Below, in pieces: positions 35,578 to 45,134 of a stretch of DNA of 64,000 nt. The position numbers and the translations under genes were made by a program. The stretch spans positions 434,001-498,000 of the forward strand of contig NZ_OY730230.1 in NCBI RefSeq assembly GCF_963422545.1. Reading direction: 5' to 3'. This DNA is from an uncultured Flavobacterium sp. Lineage in GTDB: Bacteria > Bacteroidota > Bacteroidia > Flavobacteriales > Flavobacteriaceae. Every line of letters begins with the position of its first letter. Position 1 is the first letter of the stretch. A model generated the notes under the pieces. That model was not told the origin of the DNA and did not search any database. It saw only the letters and a list, made by a program, of their open reading frames with translations.

Positions 35578-37554
35578 ATGATTTTTTACAAACAAAACCT
35601 TTCTGATAGTCAACTATTAGATTTATATAAAAAAATTCTAAAACCTCGTTTGATCGAAGAAAAAATGCTAATCCTGATTCGGCAGGGAAAAGTCTCAAAA
35701 TGGTTTTCCGGAATCGGGCAGGAGGCAATCGCAGTAGGAGTTACCGCAGCTTTAGACAAATCTGAATACATCTTGCCAATGCACAGAAACTTAGGTGTTT
35801 TTACCACCAGAGATATTCCGTTGCATCGATTATTCTCACAATGGCAAGGAAAAGCAAATGGATTTACAAAAGGCAGAGATCGCAGTTTTCATTTTGGAAC
35901 TCAGGAATATAATATCATCGGAATGATTTCGCATCTTGGTCCGCAATTAGGAATCGCAGACGGAATCGCATTAGCCGATAAACTTCAGAATAATAAAAAA
36001 GTTACAGCCGTTTTTACAGGAGAAGGCGCTACAAGCGAAGGAGATTTTCACGAAGCATTAAACATTGCTGCAGTTTGGAAATTACCTGTAATATTTGTTA
36101 TCGAAAATAACGGTTACGGACTTTCAACACCAACAAACGAACAATATTCCTGCGAAAATTTAGCCGATAAAGGTATTGGATACGGAATTGAGAGTCATAT
36201 TATTGATGGAAACAATATTGTAGAAATTTACACCAAAATAACGCAACTAAAAGAAGAAATGCAGAAAGATCCGCATCCGGTTCTGCTGGAGTTTAAAACT
36301 TTTAGAATGCGTGGACATGAAGAGGCGAGTGGTACAAAATATGTTCCTCAGGAATTAATGGACGAATGGGCAGCCAAAGATCCGGTAACTAATTATAGAG
36401 ATTATTTAATTGAAAGTGGTGTTCTTTCAACCGAATTTGATGAACAATTACACAACGAAATCAAACATGAAATAGACGAAAACCTTGCTATTTCAAATGC
36501 TGAACCTGAGATTATCCCAACTTACAGCGGAGAATTAAATGATGTTTATAAAGATTTTGAATATGAGGAATATACTCATAATGAAGGAGTAAAAAATATT
36601 CGTTTTATAGATGCTATCCGAAATAGTTTAGAACAATCTATGTGGCGTCATAAAAACTTAGTCATCATGGGTCAGGACATTGCTGAATATGGTGGCGCAT
36701 TTAAAATCACAGAAGGTTTTGTTGATGTTTTTGGAAAAGAAAGAATCCGTAATACACCAATTTGCGAAAGTGCAGTAGTTTCAACCGGAATGGGATTATC
36801 AATTAACGGTTATAAAGCCATTGTCGAAATGCAATTTGCTGATTTTGTCTCAACAGGATTTAACCCAATTGTGAATCTATTAGCCAAATCACATTATCGC
36901 TGGGGCGAAAAGGCTGATGTTGTCGTTCGTATGCCTTGCGGCGGAGGTACACAGGCAGGACCATTTCATTCGCAGACAAATGAAGCCTGGTTTACCAAAA
37001 CTCCGGGTTTAAAAGTAGTTTATCCGGCATTTCCGTATGATGCCAAAGGACTTTTAAATACTTCGATAAATGATCCAAATCCGGTTTTGTTTTTCGAGCA
37101 CAAACAATTGTACAGAAGCGTTTATCAAGATGTTCCAACAGATTATTATACTATTCTGTTAGGAAAAGCAGCTTTATTAAAAGAAGGAAACGCTGTAACT
37201 ATTATTGCTTTTGGAGCTCCTGTACATTGGGCTTTAGAAACATTAGCCAACAATCCAGAAATTGACGCCGACTTAATAGATTTGAGAACTTTACAGCCTT
37301 TAGATACCGAAACTATTTTTGCATCGGTTAGAAAGACCGGAAAAGCAATTATTTATCAGGAAGACACTATGTTTGGCGGAATTGCAAGCGATATTTCGGC
37401 CTTAATTATGGAAGAATGTTTTGAATATCTAGATGCACCCGTAAAAAGAGTTGCAAGCTTAGATTCTCCAATTCCGTTCACCAAAGCCTTAGAAGATCAG
37501 TTTTTAGCAAAAGATCGTTTCGAGCAAGTTTTATTAGATTTATTAAAATATTGA
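35578..37554 (+). CDS. Fused E1 alpha-beta subunit of a 2-oxoacid dehydrogenase
   Basis: 658 residues. The alpha half (1 to about 330) has the thiamine diphosphate motif GEGATSEGDFHEALNIAAVW ending in ENNGYG. The beta half (from about 345) has VIMGQDIAEYGGAFKITEGF, MQFADFVSTGFNPIVNLLAK and a C-terminal transketolase-like domain. It decarboxylates a 2-oxoacid (branched-chain or pyruvate type) and passes the acyl group to E2. E2 and E3 genes are not in the window. The fusion is usual in Flavobacteriia. Confidence 0.88.
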   Translation: MIFYKQNLSDSQLLDLYKKILKPRLIEEKMLILIRQGKVSKWFSGIGQEAIAVGVTAALDKSEYILPMHRNLGVFTTRDIPLHRLFSQWQGKANGFTKGRDRSFHFGTQEYNIIGMISHLGPQLGIADGIALADKLQNNKKVTAVFTGEGATSEGDFHEALNIAAVWKLPVIFVIENNGYGLSTPTNEQYSCENLADKGIGYGIESHIIDGNNIVEIYTKITQLKEEMQKDPHPVLLEFKTFRMRGHEEASGTKYVPQELMDEWAAKDPVTNYRDYLIESGVLSTEFDEQLHNEIKHEIDENLAISNAEPEIIPTYSGELNDVYKDFEYEEYTHNEGVKNIRFIDAIRNSLEQSMWRHKNLVIMGQDIAEYGGAFKITEGFVDVFGKERIRNTPICESAVVSTGMGLSINGYKAIVEMQFADFVSTGFNPIVNLLAKSHYRWGEKADVVVRMPCGGGTQAGPFHSQTNEAWFTKTPGLKVVYPAFPYDAKGLLNTSINDPNPVLFFEHKQLYRSVYQDVPTDYYTILLGKAALLKEGNAVTIIAFGAPVHWALETLANNPEIDADLIDLRTLQPLDTETIFASVRKTGKAIIYQEDTMFGGIASDISALIMEECFEYLDAPVKRVASLDSPIPFTKALEDQFLAKDRFEQVLLDLLKY

Positions 37555-37564
37555 TCAAAGTTTT

Positions 37565-37597
37565 AAACCCGACAGGTTTTTAAAACCTGTCGGGTTT
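37565..37597. repeat. Dispersed palindrome, GACAGG family, copy 3
   Basis: Almost identical to 1291-1323, placed between convergent genes, where it could serve as a terminator. Confidence 0.8.
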
Positions 37598-37620
37598 GTA
37601 TGTGGGTGAAAACAGAAAAT

Positions 37621-38028
37621 CTAATTCGAATTTGACTCTAATTCAAACAATTGCACCTGACTTTTCAATCGGTCAATCAATAAATTCATCATTCTTTTGT
37701 TTAAGCTTGACGAGTTTTGAATGTAAGTTTCATATTCTTCAAGAGTAAAAAGCGCCATGACAATTCCTTTTAGGGAATTTCTGAACTTAATATCTTTTTG
37801 AATGGAATTTTCGATTGTTTGAAGTTTCTTTTCGACAGTATACGAATAGAAATCGGCCTTGTTTTTATTTATGTAATTTATAAAAACGGCAACAAACAAA
37901 TCATTCTGAAGTTTTAGAATAGGCCTAATCGTTTGATTTTGAAACAACTCATCTGATGAAGATTGAGCACTTACAGTTCCTAAAGTTTCGCCTCTGAATT
38001 CTCTTAAAAAAGTGTCTCTATCTTCCAT
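37621..38028 (-). CDS. Conserved-looking protein of unknown function
   Basis: 135 residues, mostly helical and soluble: LFQNQTIRPILKLQNDLFVA, FINYINKNKADFYSYTVEKK, LQTIENSIQKDIKFRNSLKG. No family is recognised and no signal peptide or membrane segment is present. It is convergent with the E1 gene and divergent from the thioesterase gene. Confidence 0.65.
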   Translation of the reverse strand: MEDRDTFLREFRGETLGTVSAQSSSDELFQNQTIRPILKLQNDLFVAVFINYINKNKADFYSYTVEKKLQTIENSIQKDIKFRNSLKGIVMALFTLEEYETYIQNSSSLNKRMMNLLIDRLKSQVQLFELESNSN

Positions 38029-38087
38029 GTTTTTTCTTTAAATTTAGAAAAAAATCCGATACAAAAATTTTTATTTAAACTAAAATT

Positions 38088-38471
38088 ATGCGATTTCATA
38101 CCAGAAAATGGGTTAAACCCGAAGACTTAAATCCAAACGGAACTTTATTTGGCGGAAAATTATTAGCCTGGATCGACGAAGAACTGGCATTATATACCAT
38201 TATTCAGTTAGAAAATACCCGAATAGTTACCAAACACATGTCGGAAATTAATTTTAAAAGTTCAGCCAGACAAGGTGATATTGTCGAAATTGGAATTGAT
38301 GTTGTAAAATTCGGAAATACATCTTTGGTTTTAAAATGTGCCGTTCGAAATATGATGACCCGCGAAATCATCATCACAATCGACCAAACCACAATGGTGA
38401 ATCTGGACGAAAACGGTAAACCAAAAGCCCACGGAAAAACCCAAATCGAATTCGTAAAAGATCGCTTATAG
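38088..38471 (+). CDS. Acyl-CoA thioesterase, hotdog fold
   Basis: 127 residues: VKPEDLNPNGTLFGGKLLAW is the hotdog helix with the Asn and Asp (IDEE) of the BFIT/YciA-type active site, followed by SEINFKSSARQGDIVEIGID. It hydrolyses acyl-CoA esters; chain length is not predictable. A large inverted repeat follows seven bases downstream. Confidence 0.85.
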   Translation: MRFHTRKWVKPEDLNPNGTLFGGKLLAWIDEELALYTIIQLENTRIVTKHMSEINFKSSARQGDIVEIGIDVVKFGNTSLVLKCAVRNMMTREIIITIDQTTMVNLDENGKPKAHGKTQIEFVKDRL

Positions 38472-38477
38472 TTCTTC

Positions 38478-38555
38478 ACCATATAAGTTATATAAGTTCA
38501 TTTAAACTAAACTTAAAATAAGTAAACTAAAATGAACTTATATAACTTATATGGT
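38478..38555. repeat. Perfect 26-base inverted repeat
   Basis: ACCATATAAGTTATATAAG plus TTCATTT (38478-38503) and the exact complement (38530-38555), with a 26-base loop. Related copies are at 39011-39073 and 59763-59781. Confidence 0.9.
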
Positions 38556-38570
38556 TTAAACCCTCATCAA

Positions 38571-39002
38571 ATGTCTAAAAATTTTATACTGGTTTCTTTA
38601 TTATTTGTTTTTCTGATTTCCTGTAATTCTAAGGAAGATAAAAGCCAATACAATCAGGTTACATATCTTGCTATACATAATAAAGACACAGCAACTTTAA
38701 ACATAAATATAAACGACAAACGTTTTTACGGACGTTATGAAATATCGTATTATAAAACGGGCAAAGATTCCGGAGATGTAAGAGGAGATATTAAAGGCGA
38801 CACTTTAAGAGGTGATTATCATTATATCTCGAATGGTGGAAGCTGGAAAAGGATTCCGCTGGCTATATTAAAAAAAGGAAACAAGCTCTATTTAGGAAAA
38901 GGTGTAATTGGAACTTATTTTAATCTTCCTTGTTTTGTACCCGACCAACCAATAGAATACAATAAATCAGAGTTTGTTTTTGAGAAAATCGAAGAGAAGT
39001 AA
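38571..39002 (+). CDS. Lipoprotein of unknown function
   Basis: 143 residues from the ATG at 38571: lipobox VSLLFVFLISC (Cys18), then a beta-rich body with repeating KGDTLRGDYHYISNGGS-type turns. An upstream in-frame ATG at 38532 lies inside the inverted repeat and would bury the signal peptide. The gene sits between two copies of the ATATAAGTTATAT repeat family. Confidence 0.68.
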   Translation: MSKNFILVSLLFVFLISCNSKEDKSQYNQVTYLAIHNKDTATLNININDKRFYGRYEISYYKTGKDSGDVRGDIKGDTLRGDYHYISNGGSWKRIPLAILKKGNKLYLGKGVIGTYFNLPCFVPDQPIEYNKSEFVFEKIEEK

Positions 39003-39010
39003 AAAGAATA

Positions 39011-39073
39011 ACCATATAAGTAATATAAGTTCATTTTAGGCTAGCTTATAATTCCTTATATCACTTATATGGT
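39011..39073. repeat. Inverted repeat, ATATAAGT family
   Basis: ACCATATAAGTAATATAAG (39011-39029) against the complement of CTTATATCACTTATATGGT (39055-39073), one mismatch. It lies between convergent genes. Confidence 0.8.
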
Positions 39074-39081
39074 TTGAAAAT

Positions 39082-40338
39082 TTAATCTAAATGTCCAATC
39101 TTTGATGGCAATTCAAATATTTCAAGATCAAAATATTCTACTGAAGCCATAATGTGATCAAAAATATCCGACATAATATATTCGTAGTTTGCCCAGCGTT
39201 TGTCGCTTGAGAAAGCATAGATTTCTAATGGAACTCCATGTGCAGTCGATTGCAACTGACGACACATCATGTGCATGTCTTTATTTAAACCCGGATGTGT
39301 GACTAAATATTGCATGATATATTTTCTAAACAATCCCAAATTTGTCATATTTCGACCATTGAGTGCCAAGGTTTTATCGATACCGTGAATATTATTGTAT
39401 TTTTCAATTTCAGATTGTCTGCTGTCGATATAAGAACTTATCAACTGCACTTTTTTCATCTGATTCAAATCTTCGTCAGTTAAAAAACGAATACAGCTGC
39501 TTTTTATTAAAACGTGTCTTTTAATACGTCTTCCATCAGATTTTTGCATTCCGCGCCAGTTCTGGAAAGAGTCTGAACTCAGCGCATAAGTTGGAATCGT
39601 GGTAATTGTGTTATCAAAATTTCGAACTTTTACCGTTGTCAGATTAATTTCAATTACACTACCATCGGCACCAAATTTATCCATCGTAATCCAGTCACCA
39701 ATCCGAACCATATCGTTTATGGCAACCTGAACACTCGAAACAAATCCTAAAATAGTATCCCTGAAAATCAAGATAATAATTGCCGAAAGCGTTCCTAAAA
39801 TCGTTAGTAGTTCGCCTTGTTTGATTCCGAATAACTTTGAAATAATAATTGCAACACCAAAAATCCAAAGCACAATCATAATAACCTGAACAAAACTATC
39901 GATTGGTTTATCGCTGTATTCCGGTTTTTGTTTTAAATAATCACGTAAAGCATTAAAAATCGTTCTAATAATCCATAAACTGATTAAAACGATATACACA
40001 CCAACGATTTTTCCAAAAACACCTTCCCAATATTCGTATTTATCCAGAATAATTGGAACTGCTTTATATATAAAGAAAAACGGAATTAAATAAGCGGTGT
40101 ATTTTGTGGTTTTATTGTGAATTAAATAATCGTCAAATTTTGTTTTGGTCTTTTGTGCAAAAATGGCAGTTAAGGTTACCAAAACAAACTTTGCCAAATA
40201 ATAAATGGCATAAGCTAATGCCACCATAATAACAATATTAAAAACCAGGCTGATATAAGACGCAAAGTTGCGGCTCATTCCCCAGTCTCTAAAAATAGGG
40301 TATAAAAAATTAAATATTTTCTCCAAAAGGTTAGGCAT
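39082..40338 (-). CDS. Mechanosensitive ion channel, MscS family
   Basis: 418 residues with about four or five membrane helices (VFNIVIMVALAYAIYYLAKF, VGVYIVLISLWIIRTIF, VIMIVLWIFGVAIIISKLF, ELLTILGTLSAIIILIF) and the MscS pore and beta domain (IGDWITMDKFGADGSVIEIN, LTTVKVRNFDNTITTIPTYA). The C-terminal region is longer than in E. coli MscS, as in YnaI/YbdG-type channels. It relieves turgor on osmotic downshift. It overlaps the DUF3817 gene by eight bases. Confidence 0.87.
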   Translation of the reverse strand: MPNLLEKIFNFLYPIFRDWGMSRNFASYISLVFNIVIMVALAYAIYYLAKFVLVTLTAIFAQKTKTKFDDYLIHNKTTKYTAYLIPFFFIYKAVPIILDKYEYWEGVFGKIVGVYIVLISLWIIRTIFNALRDYLKQKPEYSDKPIDSFVQVIMIVLWIFGVAIIISKLFGIKQGELLTILGTLSAIIILIFRDTILGFVSSVQVAINDMVRIGDWITMDKFGADGSVIEINLTTVKVRNFDNTITTIPTYALSSDSFQNWRGMQKSDGRRIKRHVLIKSSCIRFLTDEDLNQMKKVQLISSYIDSRQSEIEKYNNIHGIDKTLALNGRNMTNLGLFRKYIMQYLVTHPGLNKDMHMMCRQLQSTAHGVPLEIYAFSSDKRWANYEYIMSDIFDHIMASVEYFDLEIFELPSKIGHLD

Positions 40339-40618
40339 TATTTTCTAAATATTTTTTCTCGATATAAAAGGTTCCAAAAGGAATAAGAGAAGCTATTTGA
40401 ATAATTCCGAAGGTTTTTAATTCCCAGTTTTGAGGTTTTTTTAGCAAAAATGCCAACAATACATATCCTATAAATAAAACACCATGTGTCATTCCTAACG
40501 GACGCAATAAAGTATGGTAAAGTTCTGGATTATTGGTTTTTATAAAAAGCATATTGGTAAATAATACTAAATAAGAGATTCCCTCTAAAATTGCTGTAAC
40601 TTTGAAAATCTTGAGCAT
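40331..40618 (-). CDS. DUF3817 membrane protein
   Basis: 95 residues with three hydrophobic segments and the DUF3817 signature EGISYLVLFTNMLFIK then LLRPLGMTHGVLFIGYVLLA. Its end overlaps the MscS gene by eight bases, so translation is probably coupled. Function unknown. Confidence 0.8.
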   Translation of the reverse strand: MLKIFKVTAILEGISYLVLFTNMLFIKTNNPELYHTLLRPLGMTHGVLFIGYVLLAFLLKKPQNWELKTFGIIQIASLIPFGTFYIEKKYLENNA

Positions 40619-40720
40619 GTATATATATTTTGAGTTATTCGAGCAAAATTAAGTATTATCGTTGGTTTTTGCGACATGAATCAGGAAAGTAATTTATTTT
40701 TGTATTCTTAAACTTTGATA

Positions 40721-41251
40721 ATGAGTAAACGCGATTTAAAAAAATATTTGACCGAATTGAGCAAAGAACAACTCGAAGAACAAATAATCGAGTTGTACGA
40801 AAAGTTTAATCCTGTAAAAGTCTATTACGATTTTGTCTTCAACCCAAAAGAAGATAAACTGCTTCAGGAATGCAAAGTCAAAATTTCACAGGAATATTTC
40901 CCTGTCAGGAAACCCAATACAAAACGGAAACCAAAAGCCAAAATGCGTCGTTCTGTTGCGCAGAAGTATATCAAACATTTTATTTCATTAGGCGTTGATT
41001 CTTTTGTAATTGCCGATATTATGCTTTATAACATCGAAATTGCACAAACGTATTCGTCACAAAATCCAGTAAAGCAGGAATTGTTTTACAAGAGCATTTT
41101 TAATTCATTTGAACAGGCAGTAAATTTCTCCATTTCCAACGGAATTTTATCAGAATTTAAGGAACGAATTTTTAAGATTCAAGAAGAAACTATTCAACAA
41201 AAATGGAAAAACAAGTACGATTTTGAAGCAATATTAGATAAAATCAACTAA
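40721..41251 (+). CDS. DUF6155 protein
   Basis: 176 residues from the ATG at 40721 (MSKRDLKKYLTELSKEQLEE). The QIIELYEKFNPVKVYYDFVF segment followed by a Lys-rich linker matches the DUF6155 family, to my recollection. Soluble and helical. A putative promoter box for the next gene lies 84 bases downstream. Confidence 0.7.
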   Translation: MSKRDLKKYLTELSKEQLEEQIIELYEKFNPVKVYYDFVFNPKEDKLLQECKVKISQEYFPVRKPNTKRKPKAKMRRSVAQKYIKHFISLGVDSFVIADIMLYNIEIAQTYSSQNPVKQELFYKSIFNSFEQAVNFSISNGILSEFKERIFKIQEETIQQKWKNKYDFEAILDKIN

Positions 41252-41334
41252 TAAAAGCACTTCTCATAAAAAATCTTATTTAAGAAAAACATTTATTTTA
41301 GGTTAAAATAAGATGAATAACTGTTTTTTCGGTG

Positions 41335-41342
41335 TACTTTTG
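41335..41342 (+). promoter_or_regulatory. Promoter -7 box of the helicase gene
   Basis: TACTTTTG fits TAnnTTTG, 21 bases before the ATG at 41363. No matching -33 TTG is clear. Confidence 0.5.
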
Positions 41343-41362
41343 CAAAAATCCAAAAATAAACA

Positions 41363-42901
41363 ATGTCTCAAAACACTTTAGAAATAGAAAGAGAAGAGAA
41401 AAAAGAACTTTATGCATACCAGAAAGGCGATATCGATGCCATTTTTGAACGTTTAGACAATGCTCCTTCGAAACATCATTTATTATATCAATTGCCTACA
41501 GGTGGAGGAAAAACAGTAATTTTTTCTGAAATTGTACGTCGTTATTTAGCTAATAATGATAAAAAAGTGGTTGTTTTAACTCACCGTATCGAACTTTGCA
41601 AACAAACCTCAAAAATGTTAAAAGGGTTTGGCGTTTCTAACAAAATTATCAATAGTAAAGTAAAAGAATTACCTGACCAAAACGATTTTTCTTGTTTTGT
41701 TGCCATGGTAGAAACTTTAAAGAACCGTATCAATGATGAAAAATTACATCTTGATAATATTGGTTTAGTTATTATTGACGAGGCACATTACAATTCATTC
41801 AGAAAATTATTAAACTCATTCAAAAACGCTTTTATTCTTGGAGTAACTGCAACGCCATTGAGTTCAAACATAAAATTACCAATGCACCAGAGTTATGATG
41901 AACTTATTGTGGGAGACACCATTAGTTCATTGATCGACAAAGGTTTCCTTGCTCGTGCTACAACATATAGTTATGATGTTGGATTAACATCGCTAAAAGT
42001 AGGTATCAACGGAGATTATACCGTAAAATCATCAGATGATTTATATACGAATACCATCATGCAAGAAAAACTGTTGCATGCGTATACAGAACGTTCATTA
42101 GGTAAAAAAACCCTAATTTTTAACAACGGTATTCATACTTCATTATATGTATATGAAACGTTTAGAGAAGCAGGTTACGACATTAGACACCTTGATAACA
42201 CAAGTAGTTCTGAAGAGCGTAAAGACATTCTGCAATGGTTCAAAAAGACTCCCGATGCAATTTTAACTTCGGTAGGAATTTTAACAACAGGATTTGATGA
42301 GCCAACAGTTGAGACTATTATCTTAAACAGAGCAACAAAATCGTTAACTTTATACTATCAAATGATTGGTCGCGGTTCTCGTAAATTACCTGGTAAAGAC
42401 GAGTTTACTGTTATCGATTTAGGTAATAATGCAGCACGTTTTGGTTTATGGAGCGAGCCTGTAAACTGGCAGCACATCTTTAAATCACCTGAATTTTATT
42501 TGGAGAATCTACGTGATGATACAGAAATCGAGTTGTATTTCAAATACAGCATGCCTCCGGAATTGCGCGCAAAATTTAGTAAAACTACTGATGTTACTTT
42601 TGATGTTGATGAAGAACACAAACTAATCATCAAACAAAATTTACGTTCTAAAGTAGTATTAGACAAATCATTAGAACAACACGCAGCAATGTGTGTCGAT
42701 AATACCGAAACGCTGCAAGAAGCAAAATCATTAGGAAAAGAACTTGATGATGATATTGAATGCCGTATTAAACGTTATGCAAAATGTTTGAGTCAATGTA
42801 GTAAAAACTACCGCGAATGGCTTGTTGACGATTACAAACTAAAACTAGTTTTGTTAGTTGGTAAAAAGTATCGTGAAAAAATCATGAACGAACCGGATTG
42901 A
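41363..42901 (+). CDS. DEAD/DEAH-box superfamily 2 helicase
   Basis: 512 residues: motif I LPTGGGKTVIFSEIV, motif II DEAH (IIDEAHYNSF), motif III VTATP, and motif VI QMIGRGSRKLPG with preceding TTGFDEP. It resembles SSL2/RecQ-like repair helicases of the Bacteroidota. An N-terminal YQKGDIDAIFERL segment serves as the Q-like motif. Terminator hairpin AAAGGAGAAAT/ATTTCTCCTTT follows at 42972-43008. Confidence 0.85.
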   Translation: MSQNTLEIEREEKKELYAYQKGDIDAIFERLDNAPSKHHLLYQLPTGGGKTVIFSEIVRRYLANNDKKVVVLTHRIELCKQTSKMLKGFGVSNKIINSKVKELPDQNDFSCFVAMVETLKNRINDEKLHLDNIGLVIIDEAHYNSFRKLLNSFKNAFILGVTATPLSSNIKLPMHQSYDELIVGDTISSLIDKGFLARATTYSYDVGLTSLKVGINGDYTVKSSDDLYTNTIMQEKLLHAYTERSLGKKTLIFNNGIHTSLYVYETFREAGYDIRHLDNTSSSEERKDILQWFKKTPDAILTSVGILTTGFDEPTVETIILNRATKSLTLYYQMIGRGSRKLPGKDEFTVIDLGNNAARFGLWSEPVNWQHIFKSPEFYLENLRDDTEIELYFKYSMPPELRAKFSKTTDVTFDVDEEHKLIIKQNLRSKVVLDKSLEQHAAMCVDNTETLQEAKSLGKELDDDIECRIKRYAKCLSQCSKNYREWLVDDYKLKLVLLVGKKYREKIMNEPD

Positions 42902-42919
42902 TTTTAGAAATGTTTAAAG

Positions 42920-43055
42920 TTTCAGGTTTCATGTTTCAAGTTGTTGGAATCTAAACAAAATATAATTTTAGAAAGGAGAAATTGCAATTTAATGTGATTT
43001 CTCCTTTTGTAAAACTTACCAGGCTTCTGTACAACTTGAAACATGAAACCTGAAA
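42920..43055. repeat. 25-base perfect inverted repeat bracketing the helicase terminator
   Basis: TTTCAGGTTTCATGTTTCAA plus GTTGT (42920-42944) and its exact complement (43031-43055), with 86 bases between them that contain the terminator hairpin. It may be a small mobile intergenic element. Confidence 0.85.
42971..43010 (+). terminator. Terminator of the SF2 helicase gene
   Basis: GAAAGGAGAAAT pairs with ATTTCTCCTTTT, followed by a short T-rich stretch. Confidence 0.7.
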
Positions 43056-43072
43056 CAAAAAAAACTAAAAAC

Positions 43073-44407
43073 ATGTCTAAACAATTCTCATCATTAGGGA
43101 TTTCAGCACCAATTTTAAAAGCTTTAAGCGAATTAAACATTGTTGAACCAACAGAAATTCAACAAAAAACAATTCCGTTACTTTTATCTGAAAGTCATGA
43201 TGTTGTAGGTTTAGCCAAAACCGGAACTGGTAAAACTGCCGCTTTCGGATTGCCTTTATTGCAATTAATCAATACAGAATCTTCTGTTGTTCAGGCCGTA
43301 ATTTTGGTACCAACCAGAGAACTTGGACAACAAATATTCAGAAATTTAGAGGATTTTGGAAAACATATTCCAAATATCTCTATAGCTTCAACTTGTGGTG
43401 GAATCCCCATAAAGCCACAAATTGAACGCCTTACAGCACCAACACATATTGTTGTAGCAACGCCGGGACGTTTAATCGATTTGATTCAGCGTAAAGCAAT
43501 TGACTTAAAACAAGCCGAATATTTAGTTTTAGACGAAGCAGATGAAATGGTTTCGATTCTAAAAGAAAGTCTTGACGAAATAGTTGCTGAACTTCCTAAA
43601 AAACACCGCACATTATTGTTCTCAGCAACTTTGCCAGGAACAATCAAACAATTGATTCAGAATTACTTAAACAAAAATGTAGTTCAGGTAAGTGCCAACA
43701 TGGAAACTGTTGGTAACCAAGGAATTGAACACGAATATATTGTAGTTGATCCAATTGAAAAATTAGATGTTTTAATGCATTTTCTAAATTCAAAAGAGGG
43801 AGAGCGCGGAATCATTTTCTGTAAAACTAAAGCAGCAGTCAATAAATTAGCTAAAAATCTGGCTATAAACCGTTTTTCTTCAGGAGCACTTCACGGTAGT
43901 TTATCGCAAGGAATTCGTGACAGAATCATGGAACAATTTCGCGAAGGACATATCAATATTCTGGTTGCTACAGATTTAGCAGCAAGAGGAATCGACGTAA
44001 AAGAAATCTCTTATGTTGTAAATTACCATTTGCCGGATACTTATGAAACTTATGTTCACCGAAGCGGAAGAACCGCTAGGGCAGGAGCAAAAGGACTTTC
44101 GTTAACTGTTTTACAAGAGGAAGAAGTAGTTGAAATTCCTGAATTTGAACAAGAATTAGGAATTAAATTCACTAAATTCCAGAAACCTTCGGTTGTAAGT
44201 TTAGAAGAAAATAACACGCTTTTATGGGCGAAACAAATCTTCAAAACAAAGCCAAATCACGATATTTCTACAGATTTAAAAACTAAGGTAAAAACAGTTT
44301 TTCATCATCTTACAAAAGAGGAATTAATTGAAAAATTACTTGCCAATTACGTTTTACAAAACAAAGTTGAAGTAACTGAAAAACCTGTTAAAAAATTCAA
44401 AAAGTAG
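43073..44407 (+). CDS. DEAD-box RNA helicase
   Basis: 444 residues from the ATG at 43073 (MSKQFSSLGISAPILKALSE). Q motif IVEPTEIQ, motif I AKTGTGKT, motif II VLDEADEM, motif III SAT, and motif VI HRSGRTARAG are all present. A C-terminal extension of about 80 residues lacks the RNA-binding domain of DbpA. The ATG at 43043 lies within the inverted repeat and is not preferred. Such helicases act in ribosome assembly or cold adaptation. Confidence 0.9.
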   Translation: MSKQFSSLGISAPILKALSELNIVEPTEIQQKTIPLLLSESHDVVGLAKTGTGKTAAFGLPLLQLINTESSVVQAVILVPTRELGQQIFRNLEDFGKHIPNISIASTCGGIPIKPQIERLTAPTHIVVATPGRLIDLIQRKAIDLKQAEYLVLDEADEMVSILKESLDEIVAELPKKHRTLLFSATLPGTIKQLIQNYLNKNVVQVSANMETVGNQGIEHEYIVVDPIEKLDVLMHFLNSKEGERGIIFCKTKAAVNKLAKNLAINRFSSGALHGSLSQGIRDRIMEQFREGHINILVATDLAARGIDVKEISYVVNYHLPDTYETYVHRSGRTARAGAKGLSLTVLQEEEVVEIPEFEQELGIKFTKFQKPSVVSLEENNTLLWAKQIFKTKPNHDISTDLKTKVKTVFHHLTKEELIEKLLANYVLQNKVEVTEKPVKKFKK

Positions 44408-44484
44408 CATTTTGAGTTTTTGAATATGCTGATTTATGTTGTAAATTTATAAGGAATTCAAATCCTAAAACAACATAATTCAGA

Positions 44485-45009
44485 ATGGAAAATATTCAAA
44501 TAAACAAGATTACGCTTGACGAAATTGACCAATTGCAAAAAATTGGCAGACAAACTTTTCAGGAGACTTTTTCAGAATCAAATTCTGAAGAAAATATGAA
44601 AGCTTATTTAGAGAAAGGTTTTTCTGCAGAAAAATTAACCGAAGAATTAACGAACAAAAACTCTGAGTTTTATTTCGCTGCTCTTAATAATGACGCAATT
44701 GGTTATTTAAAAATAAACTTCGGAGAATCCCAAACTGAATTACAAGACGAAAAATCCCTTGAAATTGAACGTATTTATGTTTCAAAAGAATTTCATGGTA
44801 AAAAAGTTGGACAATTACTTTATGAAAAAGCGATTCAAATAGCAAAAAACAAGAATGCTGACTATGTTTGGTTAGGTGTCTGGGAAGAAAATCACAGAGC
44901 TTTAAGTTTTTATAAAAAGAATGGTTTTGTTGAATTTGACAAACACATTTTTAAACTTGGAAATGATGAACAGACAGATATTATGATGAAACTTAAACTT
45001 GTAAATTAA
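44485..45009 (+). CDS. GNAT-family acetyltransferase
   Basis: 174 residues with the GNAT core: IERIYVSKEFHGKKVGQLLY (acetyl-CoA loop) and WLGVWEENHRALSFYKKNGF. The substrate is unknown; the layout resembles PaiA-type polyamine acetyltransferases. A single gene with a 77-base spacer from the helicase. Confidence 0.84.
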   Translation: MENIQINKITLDEIDQLQKIGRQTFQETFSESNSEENMKAYLEKGFSAEKLTEELTNKNSEFYFAALNNDAIGYLKINFGESQTELQDEKSLEIERIYVSKEFHGKKVGQLLYEKAIQIAKNKNADYVWLGVWEENHRALSFYKKNGFVEFDKHIFKLGNDEQTDIMMKLKLVN

Positions 45010-45134
45010 TTTTTTAAGATTCAAAAGAAAACCCTAAATGGATTTTTTATTTGGAATTATAATGTTAAATTTATGGAGCTGCTAAGACAAAAATAGTTTT
45101 ACTCATAAATCCTACGTACTTAACAAACACATAT

